DNA of 64,000 bases from Kocuria sp. (GCA_030454085.1 JAKDJD010000003.1:1-64000), one strand, 5' to 3'; positions 37,541-47,159 are shown, numbered from the stretch's first letter. Notes: generated from the sequence alone by a model not told the origin. Translations and numbers: made by a program.

Positions 37541-39778
37541 TTGGAGGGTCCCGAGATTCAATTCGCAGAAGCCATTATCGACAATGGCAAGTTCGGCAAG
37601 CGCACCGTGCGCTTCGAAACCGGTCGGCTGGCCAAGCAGGCAGCCGGATCCGCATTCGTCTCGATCGACGAGGACACCAGCATGCTGTCGGCCACCGCCG
37701 TCGGCAAGCACCCGCGCGAAGGCTTCGACTTCTTTCCGCTGACGGTCGACGTCGAAGAGCGCATGTACGCAGCGGGCCGCATCCCCGGGTCGTTCTTCCG
37801 TCGTGAGGGACGCCCCTCGACGGACGCGGTCCTGGCGTGCCGCCTGATCGACCGCCCGTTGCGCCCGGCCTTCGCCAAGGGCATCCGCAACGAGGTGCAG
37901 GTCGTCGTCACCGTGCTGACGATCGACCCGGACGAAATCTACAACACCGTGGCGATCAACGCCGCGTCGATGTCCACGACCCTGTCCGGTCTCCCGTTCC
38001 AGGGGCCGGTCGGCGGCATCCGCATCGCCCTGATCGACGGGCAGTGGGTTGCTTTCCCCAAGCACTCGCAGCTCGAGAACGCGGTCTTCGACATGGCCGT
38101 GGCCGGTCGCGTGGTGACCAAGTCGGACGGAACCGAGGACGTCGCGATCATGATGGTCGAGGCCGAGGCCACCGACAAGTCGTGGGACCTGGTCCAGTCC
38201 GGTGCCGCCGCTCCGACCGAGGACATCGTGGCCGAGGGCCTCGAGGCGTCCAAGCCGTTCATCAAGGCCCTGTGCGACGCCCAGTCGGACCTGGCCGAGC
38301 GCGCCGGCAAGCCGACCATGGAGATCGAGCGCTTCGGCGGCTACGGTGACGACGTCGCCCAGGCCGTGGAATCCAAGTTCTCCGGCAAGATCAAGGACGT
38401 CTACTCCATCGCCGGCAAGCAGGACCGGGAGATCGCTTCCGAGGACCTGCAGAAGGAGATCGCCGAGGAGCTCGCCGGTGAGGGCAAGGAATTCGAAGGG
38501 CGTCTGGACGAGGTCAACGGGGCTTTCAACGCTCTGACCAAGCAGACGGTGCGCCAGCGGATCCTGACCGATCAGGTGCGTATCGACGGCCGCGGGCTGA
38601 CCGACATTCGGCAGCTCACCGCGGAGGTCGAGGTCCTGCCGCGCGTGCACGGATCCGCGATCTTCGAGCGCGGCGAAACCCAGATCATGGGTGTGACCAC
38701 GTTGAACATGCTCAAACTGGAGCAGCAGATCGACTCCCTCTCCCCGGTCAAGTCGAAGCGCTACATCCACCACTACAACTTCCCGCCCTACTCCACGGGC
38801 GAGACCGGTCGTGTCGGTTCCCCGAAGCGGCGCGAAATCGGGCACGGTGCCCTCGCTGAGCGGGCCATCACCCCGGTTCTGCCGTCCCGCGAGGAGTTCC
38901 CGTACGCGATCCGTCAGGTCTCGGAGGCGCTCGGATCGAACGGTTCGACGTCGATGGGCTCCGTGTGCGCATCGACCTTGTCGCTGCTCAACGCCGGTGT
39001 TCCGTTGCGTGCACCCGTCGCGGGCATCGCGATGGGCCTGGTTTCGGACGAGGTCGACGGCGAGACGCGATACGCCGCGCTGACCGACATCCTCGGGGCC
39101 GAAGACGCTCTCGGCGACATGGACTTCAAGGTCGCCGGCACCTCCGAGTTCGTAACCGCGATCCAGCTCGACACCAAGCTCGACGGAATTCCCGCCTCGG
39201 TGCTGGGTGCTGCCCTCAAGCAGGCCCGCGAGGCGCGGCTGCACATCCTCGATGTGCTGACCTCCGCGATCGACCAGCCTGACGAGATGAGCGAATTTGC
39301 CCCGCGCATCATCAGCGTGCACGTGCCCGTGTCCAAGATCGGTGAGGTCATCGGCCCGAAGGGCAAGATGATCAACCAGATCCAGGAGGACACCGGCGCG
39401 GACATCACGATCGAGGACGACGGGACCGTGTACATCGGCGCCGTCGACGGACCGTCGGCCGAGGCTGCACGCTCCGCGATCAACGCCATCGCGAACCCGC
39501 AGGTCCCCGAGGTCGGCGAACGCTACCTGGGAACGGTCGTCAAGACCACGACCTTCGGTGCCTTCGTCTCCCTGACCCCGGGCAAGGACGGCCTCCTGCA
39601 CATTTCGGAACTGCGCAAGCTCAATGACGGCAAGCGCGTGACCGAGGTCGAGGACGTCGTCGGTGTCGGGCAGAAGGTTCAGGTCGAGATCACCAAGATC
39701 GACGACCGCGGCAAGCTGTCCCTGGCACCGGTGGTTTCCGAGGAGGACGCCGCCGCCCAGAGCGACGACGAGGAGTAA
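37541..39778 (+). CDS. pnp: polyribonucleotide nucleotidyltransferase (PNPase)
   Basis: A 745-residue PNPase: two RNase PH domains ([14 protein letters not shown] near the start; [18 protein letters not shown] and [18 protein letters not shown] block [20 protein letters not shown] in the second), an intervening helical domain, then KH ([20 protein letters not shown]) and S1 ([18 protein letters not shown]). It degrades RNA 3' to 5' with phosphate. The TTG start has an excellent GGAGGTGA upstream. In actinobacteria it can also act as polymerase for 3' tails. Confidence 0.98.
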   Translation: MEGPEIQFAEAIIDNGKFGKRTVRFETGRLAKQAAGSAFVSIDEDTSMLSATAVGKHPREGFDFFPLTVDVEERMYAAGRIPGSFFRREGRPSTDAVLACRLIDRPLRPAFAKGIRNEVQVVVTVLTIDPDEIYNTVAINAASMSTTLSGLPFQGPVGGIRIALIDGQWVAFPKHSQLENAVFDMAVAGRVVTKSDGTEDVAIMMVEAEATDKSWDLVQSGAAAPTEDIVAEGLEASKPFIKALCDAQSDLAERAGKPTMEIERFGGYGDDVAQAVESKFSGKIKDVYSIAGKQDREIASEDLQKEIAEELAGEGKEFEGRLDEVNGAFNALTKQTVRQRILTDQVRIDGRGLTDIRQLTAEVEVLPRVHGSAIFERGETQIMGVTTLNMLKLEQQIDSLSPVKSKRYIHHYNFPPYSTGETGRVGSPKRREIGHGALAERAITPVLPSREEFPYAIRQVSEALGSNGSTSMGSVCASTLSLLNAGVPLRAPVAGIAMGLVSDEVDGETRYAALTDILGAEDALGDMDFKVAGTSEFVTAIQLDTKLDGIPASVLGAALKQAREARLHILDVLTSAIDQPDEMSEFAPRIISVHVPVSKIGEVIGPKGKMINQIQEDTGADITIEDDGTVYIGAVDGPSAEAARSAINAIANPQVPEVGERYLGTVVKTTTFGAFVSLTPGKDGLLHISELRKLNDGKRVTEVEDVVGVGQKVQVEITKIDDRGKLSLAPVVSEEDAAAQSDDEE

Positions 39779-39796
39779 TCTCCGCGTAGCCGTGAG

Positions 39797-39844
39797 AGAA
39801 GGCCCCGGTCGGGATCCTGTGAGGATCCCCGGCCGGGGCCTTCT
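39797..39844 (+). terminator. pnp terminator hairpin
   Basis: AGAAGGCCCCGG (39797-39808) pairs with CCGGGGCCTTCT (39833-39844), with an inner GGGATCC/GGATCCC stem (39811-39829). It starts 19 nt after the pnp stop. The U content at the 3' side is low. Confidence 0.7.
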
Positions 39845-39850
39845 GTCGAA

Positions 39851-39879
39851 TTGGACCCGGTCCACGATGGTCCTAGACT
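39851..39879 (+). promoter_or_regulatory. promoter of the M16 peptidase gene
   Basis: TTGGAC (39851-39856), a 17-bp spacer and TAGACT (39874-39879), right after the pnp terminator. This is the best-supported of the TAGACT sites in the window. Confidence 0.6.
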
Positions 39880-39947
39880 CGACGCCGGGCCGGTCTACGC
39901 CGTCGGCCCCCAGAATGACCGCCCGCAGTGAGGAACTGACTGTCGCC

Positions 39948-41315
39948 ATGCCATACGCATTGGGTCTCGATCCCGAGCAGCTTGCCGAAGAATTCGACTA
40001 CGAGCACGGACGCCTGGTGTGCGCGACCGAGGGCGGCAACGAGGTGAGACGATCCGTACTGCCCGGCGGAGTCCGAGTCCTGACCGAGCGGATGCCGGGC
40101 CAGCGCAGCGTCGCGCTGGGATTCTGGCTCGGCGTCGGATCCCGCGACGAGACGCAGGGCATGTACGGTTCGACCCATTTTCTCGAGCACCTCCTCTTCA
40201 AGGGCACGCCCTCGCGCAGCGCCCTGGATATCGCGGAGGAGTTCGACGCCGTCGGGGGAGAATCCAACGCCCTGACGGCCAAGGAGCACACCTGCTACTA
40301 CGCCAGGGTTCTGTCCGAGGACGTCGGTATGGCCGTGGATGTCATCGCCGACATGGTGACCTCGGCCAGCATCGATCCCCGCGAGCTCGAGCAAGAGCGT
40401 GGAGTGATCCTCGAGGAAATAGCGATGGACCTGGACGACCCAACGGACGTTGCCTTCGAGAACTTCACCACGAAGGTCATGGGGGAGCACCCCCTGGGCC
40501 GGCCGATCGGCGGCACTCCGTCCGAAATCACCCAGGTTGCCCGCGACGCGGTGTGGGAGCACTACGCGAAGTACTACACCCCGGACCGCCTGGTCATTTC
40601 CGCCGCAGGCGGACTCGAGCACTCCACTGTCGTGCGACTCGTGCTCGATGCGCTCGAACGGGCCGGATGGGAGCTTCCGGAGAGAACAAAACCCGCGCCG
40701 CGGAGGGTTCGCACCCCAGCCGTCCTTCACCCCGAATTCGGAGACCACACCGTTGACCGAACCTTCGAGCAGGCCAACGTGGTGCTGGGGAGCACCGGCC
40801 TGATCGCGGGGGCACCGCAGCGGTATGCGATGTCCGTGCTCAACGCCTGCCTGGGCGGAGGCATGTCCTCCCGACTGTTCCAGGAGATACGGGAGAAGCG
40901 TGGGCTGGCCTACAACACGTTCTCCTTCGGTGGCTCCTATTCCGACGCCGGATACTTCGGGATGTACGCGGGGTGCACCGCGGACAAGGCGCCGGTCGTG
41001 GTCGACCTGATGCGGGCGGAACTTGACCGGCTCGCCGAGGAGGGTCTGCGCGAGCGTGAGTTGGACAAGTTCACGGGGCAACTCAGCGGGGCCACGATCC
41101 TCGGGAGCGAGGACCCGGGCTCGCGCATGTCGCGACTCGGCCGGTCCGAGCTGGACACCGGACACTTCACCGATCTGGACGAACTCCACGAGAACATCAG
41201 GGCGGTCACGGCTCAGGATGTCCAGGACCTGGCAGCGGACCTGGCAGAGCGACCGACCGTGACCACGTGGGTCGGCACGGGCGCGGCCTCGGCAGCGAAC
41301 GCGACGGCGTCGTAA
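39948..41315 (+). CDS. M16 family zinc peptidase
   Basis: A roughly 455-residue pitrilysin-type protease. The inverted zinc motif HFLEH lies near residue 76 (STHFLEHLLFKGT) with the distal Glu in LEQERGVILEEI; the second half has the R/Y substrate motif region SSRLFQEIREKRGLAYNT. It resembles processing peptidase or YmxG. The start is uncertain: ATG 39948 has GAGGA 13 nt upstream, while an in-frame ATG at 39915 lacks a ribosome site. Placement after pnp is typical for Gram-positives. No signal peptide, so cytosolic. Confidence 0.92.
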   Translation: MPYALGLDPEQLAEEFDYEHGRLVCATEGGNEVRRSVLPGGVRVLTERMPGQRSVALGFWLGVGSRDETQGMYGSTHFLEHLLFKGTPSRSALDIAEEFDAVGGESNALTAKEHTCYYARVLSEDVGMAVDVIADMVTSASIDPRELEQERGVILEEIAMDLDDPTDVAFENFTTKVMGEHPLGRPIGGTPSEITQVARDAVWEHYAKYYTPDRLVISAAGGLEHSTVVRLVLDALERAGWELPERTKPAPRRVRTPAVLHPEFGDHTVDRTFEQANVVLGSTGLIAGAPQRYAMSVLNACLGGGMSSRLFQEIREKRGLAYNTFSFGGSYSDAGYFGMYAGCTADKAPVVVDLMRAELDRLAEEGLRERELDKFTGQLSGATILGSEDPGSRMSRLGRSELDTGHFTDLDELHENIRAVTAQDVQDLAADLAERPTVTTWVGTGAASAANATAS

Positions 41316-41354
41316 CAGCTATGTTTTGAATGTGACATGGGTTAAAGTTTTTGC

Positions 41355-41672
41355 ATGTGTTCCTCGATCTTCGTGACAGGAGAGGCGAAGTCCCCGTCGA
41401 ACAACCCGATCACCTCCAAGTTCGGGCTTTTCTTCATCGGGCTCGTCGTCGATACGGACACGCACCGAATTCTCGATGCAGAATGCACGGCGACGTTGGC
41501 GCTGACGAACGCGTTCGTCAGGAGCTTGATCGTCGGTGCCGGCATCGATGAGGAGGAAGACCTGGTTGAGCGGATCTCCACCAGGTACCACGGATCGTCC
41601 CAACGGGCTCTGATCACGGCGTTGCGCAATGCGGCGTCCAAGTACCGTTGCGCGACCGACAACACACGTTAG
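41355..41672 (+). CDS. DUF3870 family protein
   Basis: A 105-residue protein that matches DUF3870 by FVTGEAKSPSNNP, FFIGLVVDTDTHRILDAECT and ERISTRYHGSSQRALITALR. Function not established; members often sit beside transport or amino-acid genes. No Shine-Dalgarno is seen. A TTAAAG (41342-41347) ends 7 nt before the ATG, the spacing expected if transcription begins at the start codon (leaderless mRNA). A strong terminator separates it from the DUF819 permease. Confidence 0.85.
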   Translation: MCSSIFVTGEAKSPSNNPITSKFGLFFIGLVVDTDTHRILDAECTATLALTNAFVRSLIVGAGIDEEEDLVERISTRYHGSSQRALITALRNAASKYRCATDNTR

Positions 41673-41711
41673 GCACCTGATTGCTTGGTCCCTCCCCGGG
41701 GACCGGACCCA

Positions 41712-41756
41712 GTCGGAAATACCGGACCAGACTGTCCCGGTGTTTCCGACTTTTTT
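41712..41756 (+). terminator. Rho-independent terminator before the DUF819 permease
   Basis: GTCGGAAA-T-ACCGG (41712-41725) pairs with CCGGT-G-TTTCCGAC (41737-41750), followed by six T. It lies 40 bp after the DUF3870 stop and ends 28 bp before the permease start, so it could be a plain terminator or an attenuator for the downstream operon. Confidence 0.88.
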
Positions 41757-41784
41757 GTACTCAGGGTGCAGAAAGGAAACGAGC

Positions 41785-42939
41785 ATGATCACCGACGGCT
41801 TCCTCTTCTTGGGGGTCTTGCTTGCGCTGGCTGCTGTCATCGTCTACTGCGAGAAACGCTCTCGTTTGGCATTCTTCCGTTATGTGCCGGGCTTCGTGCT
41901 CATGTACATCCTCACCGCACTGCTGAACACCGTGGGGGTGTTCAGCCAGGGCGACGAAGTCCTCGACCTCGGGACAGGGGTTCAGGACGCCCTGCTGCCC
42001 GCGATGATCCTGTTGCTGCTGTTCCAATGCGATGTCCGCAAGATCATCAAACTCGGGCCCAAGCTGTTGCTGACCTACGTGGTCACGGCGTTCAGTATCT
42101 TCGTGGGCTTCGTCGTCTCGTACCTGATCCTCCACGCCGTGTTGGACCCCGCGGCCTGGAAAGCACTCGGCGCGCTCGCGGCATCCTGGACCGGGGGTTC
42201 AGCCAACATGGTGGCCGTCCAGTCGATCCTGCACGCGCCCCAAGATGTCTTCGGATACGTGCTGATCGTCGACACGATCATCTACTCCGTGTGGCTCCTG
42301 GTCATGTTCGGCTCGGTCTCGATCTCGGACAAATTCAACAAGTGGACGAAGGCCGACACCCGGTATCTGGATGTGCACGCGAACAATGAAGGGACCGCGG
42401 ACCAGAAGCCCATCGATCTGACCTCCCTGATCTGCGTGATCGGATTCAGTATCTTCATCTCCGCGGCGGCGTCCAGCATCGGCGGTCTCCTGCCGGAAAT
42501 CGGCGTTGTGATCACCTCCAGCACCTGGACGATCCTGATCGTCAGCGTTCTTGGCCTGGTCATCGGCTCCACGAAGCTCGGCAACGTCGCGGGGTCCAGC
42601 GAAGTAGCGACGGTCATGCTCTACATGATCATCGGGATCATCGCGTCCCAGTCCGACTTCGCGTCGCTGGGACAGGCCCCGCTCTACCTCGTGGCCGGCG
42701 TGATCGTGATGATCGTGCACATCGCCATCGTGGTGCTGTACGCGAAGCTGACCCGCACCGAGCTGTTCAGCCTGGCCGTGGCGAGTACCGCCAATATCGG
42801 CGGCATCGCCTCGGCACCCGTGGTCGCGAGCGCGTTCAACCGTCAGCTCGTGCCCGTGGGTGTCCTGTTCGCGCTGATCGGCGCATTCGCCGGAACCTTC
42901 TTCGGCCTCATGGCCGCACAGGTTCTGGCGCTTCTCTGA
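41785..42939 (+). CDS. DUF819 (YjcL-like) membrane protein
   Basis: A 384-residue protein with about ten hydrophobic segments and paired helical repeats, DUF819 type (VFSQGDEVLDLGTGVQDALLP; AASWTGGSANMVAVQ; IGSTKLGNVAGSSEVATVML; ASTANIGGIASAPVVASAF). DUF819 genes often neighbour dipeptide epimerases, and a role as permease for peptides or amino acids from the cell wall has been proposed. GAAAGGA precedes the ATG. The next gene is a dipeptide epimerase, 34 bp on. Confidence 0.87.
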   Translation: MITDGFLFLGVLLALAAVIVYCEKRSRLAFFRYVPGFVLMYILTALLNTVGVFSQGDEVLDLGTGVQDALLPAMILLLLFQCDVRKIIKLGPKLLLTYVVTAFSIFVGFVVSYLILHAVLDPAAWKALGALAASWTGGSANMVAVQSILHAPQDVFGYVLIVDTIIYSVWLLVMFGSVSISDKFNKWTKADTRYLDVHANNEGTADQKPIDLTSLICVIGFSIFISAAASSIGGLLPEIGVVITSSTWTILIVSVLGLVIGSTKLGNVAGSSEVATVMLYMIIGIIASQSDFASLGQAPLYLVAGVIVMIVHIAIVVLYAKLTRTELFSLAVASTANIGGIASAPVVASAFNRQLVPVGVLFALIGAFAGTFFGLMAAQVLALL

Positions 42940-42973
42940 TGCTCGCCGCCCATACCCTTCGGAAAGGACAATC

Positions 42974-44086
42974 ATGACGACGAACGGACTGAACCGGTTG
43001 CGGGACCTCCGCGCCATGCCGTACAGCGGACCGCTCAAGCGGCCGTTCATCACCTCGCGCCGGCGCGTCGAGTCCGTGCAGGGCGTGCTCGTCGAACTCG
43101 AGCTGGAGGACGGCTCCATCGGATACGGGACGGCCGCCGAGACGTGGGCGGTCACCGGGGAATCGGTGGCCTCCTCCCTGGCCGCGATCAATGGTCCCGT
43201 GTTCGAGGCACTCGCGGGTCGTGACCTCTCCCTGTGGGAGGCCGAGGACGCGATCGCGAGCTGCTGCGTGGGCAATGCCAGCGCCAAGTCGGCGGTGGAT
43301 GTGGCTCTCCACGATGCCTGGGCCACCGGACTCGGCGTGCCCCTGGCCGTCGCCCTGGGCGGACGGCCGGACGCACACGCTCCCACGGACATGACGATCA
43401 GCCTGGACGACCCGGAGGCCATGGCTCGCGAGGCCGTCGCCGCCAGCTCGGACGGATTCGAGATTCTCAAGGTCAAATTGGGCGGGGACCCCGCCGTCGA
43501 CCTCAATCGTCTCGAGTCCGTTCACGAGGCCGTGCCTTCGGCCCGATTCCGGCTCGACGCCAATCAGGGGTGGGGCGCGAAGGAGGCCATCCGTATGATT
43601 CGCCGGATCGAGGACGCCGGCATACCGGTCGATCTGGTCGAACAACCCACGCCCAAAGCAAACCTGGAGGCGTTGGCCCAGGTCACGGCCGCTGTCGATA
43701 CCCCGATCATGGCCGACGAGTCCGTGGCCGACGAACGTGACGCCTGGGAGATTCTGCGTCGAGAGGCAGCGGACCTCATCAACATCAAACTCGCCAAGTG
43801 CGGTGGTATCCGCCCCGCGCTGGCCATCGCCGACCTGGCCGCAACCGCCGGAGTCGGCTGCATGATGGGCGCCATGATGGAGCCTCGCGTCTCGGTTGCC
43901 GCGGCGGCCCACGTGGCACTCGCGCACCCCAATATTCAGCTCGTCGACCTGGACTCCGCCGAATGGATCCAGGACCCGCGGATCTCCGGGGGGTACGAGC
44001 TCGAGGGCTCCCGGCTCTCACTCACCGAGGCACCCGGTCTCGGCATGTCAATGGATTCTGCACTCACCGAAGGGACAGCACCATGA
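42974..44086 (+). CDS. dipeptide epimerase (L-Ala-D/L-Glu epimerase type)
   Basis: A 370-residue enolase-superfamily enzyme of the muconate cycloisomerase subgroup. Catalytic lysines are in ILKVKLGG (residues about 165-168) and INIKLAKCGG (about 270); the metal ligands are DANQGW, VEQPTP and MADESV. Such epimerases invert the D-Glu in murein-derived L-Ala-D-Glu so it can enter normal metabolism. Substrate is inferred from family and from the NlpC/P60 hydrolase and DUF819 neighbours. The stop overlaps the next start (ATGA). Confidence 0.9.
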   Translation: MTTNGLNRLRDLRAMPYSGPLKRPFITSRRRVESVQGVLVELELEDGSIGYGTAAETWAVTGESVASSLAAINGPVFEALAGRDLSLWEAEDAIASCCVGNASAKSAVDVALHDAWATGLGVPLAVALGGRPDAHAPTDMTISLDDPEAMAREAVAASSDGFEILKVKLGGDPAVDLNRLESVHEAVPSARFRLDANQGWGAKEAIRMIRRIEDAGIPVDLVEQPTPKANLEALAQVTAAVDTPIMADESVADERDAWEILRREAADLINIKLAKCGGIRPALAIADLAATAGVGCMMGAMMEPRVSVAAAAHVALAHPNIQLVDLDSAEWIQDPRISGGYELEGSRLSLTEAPGLGMSMDSALTEGTAP

Positions 44087-45132
44087 GATTTCACCGTTCT
44101 ATCGCCACGGCCGGAGCACTCGGCCTGGCCTGTTCGCTGGCTGGTGGCCCGGCACTCGCCGAGCCCGCCGATCAGGGCCAGACTGTATCCCAGCCTGGGG
44201 AAGGGATCGAGGCCGGGGACACGGCATTCGTGGACACCACGGTCGCGACCCTGTGGGGCGAACCGGACCAGACGCGGCCCATGGACGAGCCATCTACGAC
44301 CAACCCGGTCGATCTCGATCAGTGGAACAAGAATATGGAAAAGACCGAAGACCGTGGGTGGCTGACCGGCCACACGGAGACCCAAGCGGTCTACGGGTCC
44401 GAGGTCTCGGTCATCGAGACCAAGGGGGACTGGTCCAAGGTCGCGGTCAACGATCAGTCGACTCCCAAGGACGATCGCGGATACCCGGGCTGGGTTCCCA
44501 CGGGACAGCTGATCGAGAACCAGTCCTTCGACGAGCAGAAGGATTCCGGTCAACGCGCGGTCGTCACCTCGGACAAGGCGGCTCTGACCGGCGACTCGGG
44601 GGAGGACGGCAGCAACCTCAACCTGAGCTTCAACACGGAACTGCCGGTGGTCTCGCAGGATGGTTCGTCGGTGCAGGTGGGCCTGCCGACCGGTGGGACC
44701 GGATCGGTCAAGGCGACGGACGTCTCGGTATACGCCCCGGGGGAGAAGCCCGAGCGACCGACCGGTGAACAGGTCGTCGAGACCGGCAAGCAATTCGACG
44801 GGCTGCGCTACCTGTGGGCAGGCGTGTCCTCCTACGGGTACGACTGCTCCGGCTTTACGTACAGCATGTACCGGGCCCACGGGATCGATATCCCGCGCGA
44901 CGCCGACGCCCAGGCGGAGTTCGGCCAGGACGTGGCGGAGGACGACCTTCAGCCCGGTGACTTGCTGTTCTTCGCCCAGCCGGGCGGTACGGGGGCCGTG
45001 CACCACGTCGGGATGTACATGGGCGACGGCAAGATGATTCACGCCCCCAACGAGTCGACCACCGTGTCGGTGACCGATTGGAAGCAATGGGATTCCAAGG
45101 GCGAGTTCTCCGGAGCCAAGCGGATGCTCTGA
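44083..45132 (+). CDS. secreted NlpC/P60 endopeptidase with SH3-like domains
   Basis: A 349-residue secreted protein with a signal peptide (MRFHRSIATAGALGLACSLA and GGPALA). After two SH3-like segments comes a C-terminal NlpC/P60 domain: catalytic Cys in YDCSGFTYSMYRAHG (about residue 255) and His in VHHVGMYMGDGKMIHA (about residue 307). These enzymes split gamma-D-Glu-diamino-acid bonds in stem peptides; the arrangement resembles YkfC. The start overlaps the epimerase stop, so the pair is coupled: the hydrolase would release L-Ala-D-Glu and the epimerase would process it. Confidence 0.92.
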   Translation: MRFHRSIATAGALGLACSLAGGPALAEPADQGQTVSQPGEGIEAGDTAFVDTTVATLWGEPDQTRPMDEPSTTNPVDLDQWNKNMEKTEDRGWLTGHTETQAVYGSEVSVIETKGDWSKVAVNDQSTPKDDRGYPGWVPTGQLIENQSFDEQKDSGQRAVVTSDKAALTGDSGEDGSNLNLSFNTELPVVSQDGSSVQVGLPTGGTGSVKATDVSVYAPGEKPERPTGEQVVETGKQFDGLRYLWAGVSSYGYDCSGFTYSMYRAHGIDIPRDADAQAEFGQDVAEDDLQPGDLLFFAQPGGTGAVHHVGMYMGDGKMIHAPNESTTVSVTDWKQWDSKGEFSGAKRML

Positions 45133-45142
45133 CCCTCAACAT

Positions 45143-45181
45143 GCTCCCGCCGGGGCCGGACGAGCCGGCCCCGGCAGGAGC
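45143..45181. terminator. bidirectional hairpin between NlpC/P60 gene and entC
   Basis: A 17-bp stem (45143-45159 with 45165-45181) with one mismatch and a 5-nt loop between convergent genes. It separates the murein-peptide cluster from the siderophore locus. Confidence 0.75.
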
Positions 45182-45204
45182 AGATTGCGCTGGTAGATCC
45201 TGCC

Positions 45205-46362
45205 TCAGACGAGGCCGTTGAGCGCGCGCAGAACCGTCCTGAACTTCGAAGCGGTTTCCGCGTGTTCGCTCTCGGGATCGGAACCCGCCACGATCCCGGC
45301 CCCTGCGTACAGGGTGATGAACTGCCCCTCGAGGCTCGCGCAGCGCAGCGCGAGCGACCAGCGGCCGTTGCCCGAGGAATCGGTCCAGCCCACCAGGCCG
45401 GAATAGTAGCGGCGTGACCCGCCCTCGAGGTCCAGGATCGTGCGTACCGCCGGGCCGACCGGGGTTCCGCCCACGGCGGGCGTCGGATGGATGGCGAGGG
45501 CGGCTTCCAAGGCCGAGACCTCGGGCGCCAGGCGACCGGTGATCCGCGTGCCGAGATGCCACATCGAGTCCGTTGCGAACAGTTGGGGGCGGACCGGCAC
45601 CTGGAGCTCGCTCGCGAGGCGGCCGATCGACTCGCGGATGTGCCGGGTTACGAAGCCGTGCTCGTGCAGGTCCTTGGCCGAGGACGAGAGCAGGCGCGTG
45701 GCCTCTTCGGCGTCCGGCCCTCCGGGGGAACGACCGAGCGATCCCGCCAAGGGGTGGGTCACGAATCTGGAGTCGTTGACATCCGCTATGATCTCCGGGC
45801 TCGCCCCGATCCAGGAGCTGCCGTCCTGCATGCGGACACGGAAGACGTCAGCCCGGCCGCCTACGCCGGACAAGCGATCGAACAGACGTTCCTCGGCTCT
45901 CCGGCGGTCCGTTTCCTTGAGCCGCATGGTCGTGGTCCGGGACAGGACCACCTTCTCCAGGGTTCCGGCACCGATCCGGTCCAGGGCCTCGGAGACGTTG
46001 TGCCGAAACCGCTCGGACTCGGGCGGGGCCGGTAGTTCCCCGGGAACGACGTCGCCCGAGCCGGTCGCGACGTGAGGGGTCCACACGGCGTCGTCGGTCA
46101 TGCGCAATTCGGCGGGCTCGGAGAGATCGAAGGGGATCATTCCGCACAGCACCTGGGTCCGTCCGGTGGCGCGCTCTCGCTCCCGCAGATCGCGGATGAC
46201 CTCCCGGGCCGCCCCCGGACTCCGACCGAAGACCGGCCGCAGGACCTCGCCGCCCGAGGCTTCCAGGGTCCACCTGCCTGAGGAGAACGCGAAATCTGCG
46301 TTCCCATCCGCAGGAGCAGTCACGGTCGTCGTGGGTCTTTCTTCGAGTAGGGGAGAATTCAT
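45205..46362 (-). CDS. entC: isochorismate synthase
   Basis: A 385-residue chorismate-binding enzyme turning chorismate into isochorismate, the first step to 2,3-dihydroxybenzoate. The MST-family core is clear in the C-terminal part: RYYSGLVGWTDSSGNGRW, LYAGAGIVAGSDPESEHAET and SKFRTVLRAL. Length and the lack of a fused lyase fit EntC/DhbC rather than salicylate synthase. The ATG (46362) overlaps the entA stop (ATGA), so it is the last gene of a four-gene coupled operon with the esterase, entB and entA. Confidence 0.95.
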   Translation of the reverse strand: MNSPLLEERPTTTVTAPADGNADFAFSSGRWTLEASGGEVLRPVFGRSPGAAREVIRDLRERERATGRTQVLCGMIPFDLSEPAELRMTDDAVWTPHVATGSGDVVPGELPAPPESERFRHNVSEALDRIGAGTLEKVVLSRTTTMRLKETDRRRAEERLFDRLSGVGGRADVFRVRMQDGSSWIGASPEIIADVNDSRFVTHPLAGSLGRSPGGPDAEEATRLLSSSAKDLHEHGFVTRHIRESIGRLASELQVPVRPQLFATDSMWHLGTRITGRLAPEVSALEAALAIHPTPAVGGTPVGPAVRTILDLEGGSRRYYSGLVGWTDSSGNGRWSLALRCASLEGQFITLYAGAGIVAGSDPESEHAETASKFRTVLRALNGLV

Positions 46363-47159
46363 CGTTGTGTGGCGCCTCCGTCCACGGTCAGTTCGGTTGC
46401 TGTGATGTGTGCCGCCCGGGCCGACACGAGGAACTCGACGACCTCGGCAATGTCCTGAGGATCCGCGACGCGTCCCAGCGGAATTCCGGACCGATAGAGA
46501 GCGGCGTCGCCCATCACGGTCTGTGCCGTGCGATCCACGCCCTGCCACAGGCCCTCGACCATGGGGGTCTTCGTGGTGCCCGGGTTGACCACGGCGCACC
46601 GAATTCCCGCGCCGCCGAGTTCGAGCCCGAGACTGCGCGTGTACTGCGCCGCGAATGCCTTGCTTGCTCCGTAGGCGGCGAAGTCGGCGCGCGGACCGGC
46701 GCCGGCATTGGAAGCAATGGTGACGATCGAGCGCAAGGGGCGGGTCCCTGGGTCATGGCCTCCCTGGCGGACCATCACGCGGGCCGCGGCCGTGCTCGCG
46801 CGCAGCACGCCGAGGGCGTTGACATCGATCATCCGGAGGACGTCGGCCTCCGTGGTCTCCAGTGCGGGACCCGTCGCAATCGTCCCGGCCGCGTTGACCA
46901 GCGACCTGATCCGGTAACGAGCCGAGAGGTCTTCGAAGAACGAGGCCACCGCGTCGGGATCCGTCACGTCCAAATCCCTGTGCTCGACACCATCGCTCGG
47001 CCCGCCCTCGGTTCCGGGCCGGGGAGCACGGGTTCGGTCCGCGGAGACCACCACGGCACCACCGTGGTCCTCGGCGCGATCCCGCAACAAATCGACGACG
47101 ACTCTGCCGATGCCGCCCGAACCTCCGGTCACGACGATCGCCTGGGGCAGATCCTTCAC
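46359..47159 (-). CDS. entA: 2,3-dihydro-2,3-dihydroxybenzoate dehydrogenase
   Basis: A 266-residue short-chain dehydrogenase: cofactor motif VTGGSGGIGRVV, NAAGTIATG, and catalytic YGASKAF (Tyr about residue 162). It oxidises 2,3-dihydro-DHB to 2,3-dihydroxybenzoate with NAD. The GTG at 47159 overlaps the entB stop (GTGA), which supports the chosen start; the frame is open upstream inside entB without family similarity. Placement between entB and entC makes the assignment firm. Confidence 0.94.
   Translation of the reverse strand: MKDLPQAIVVTGGSGGIGRVVVDLLRDRAEDHGGAVVVSADRTRAPRPGTEGGPSDGVEHRDLDVTDPDAVASFFEDLSARYRIRSLVNAAGTIATGPALETTEADVLRMIDVNALGVLRASTAAARVMVRQGGHDPGTRPLRSIVTIASNAGAGPRADFAAYGASKAFAAQYTRSLGLELGGAGIRCAVVNPGTTKTPMVEGLWQGVDRTAQTVMGDAALYRSGIPLGRVADPQDIAEVVEFLVSARAAHITATELTVDGGATQR

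Noticed and set aside
37232..39949. A 905-codon open frame on the minus strand across pnp
   Set aside because: It mirrors the codon pattern of pnp, has no recognisable domains and arises from GC-rich third positions; pnp on the plus strand is certain.
45205..46362. Anthranilate or salicylate synthase
   Set aside because: Context with entA, entB and entE and the short EntC-like length favour isochorismate synthase.
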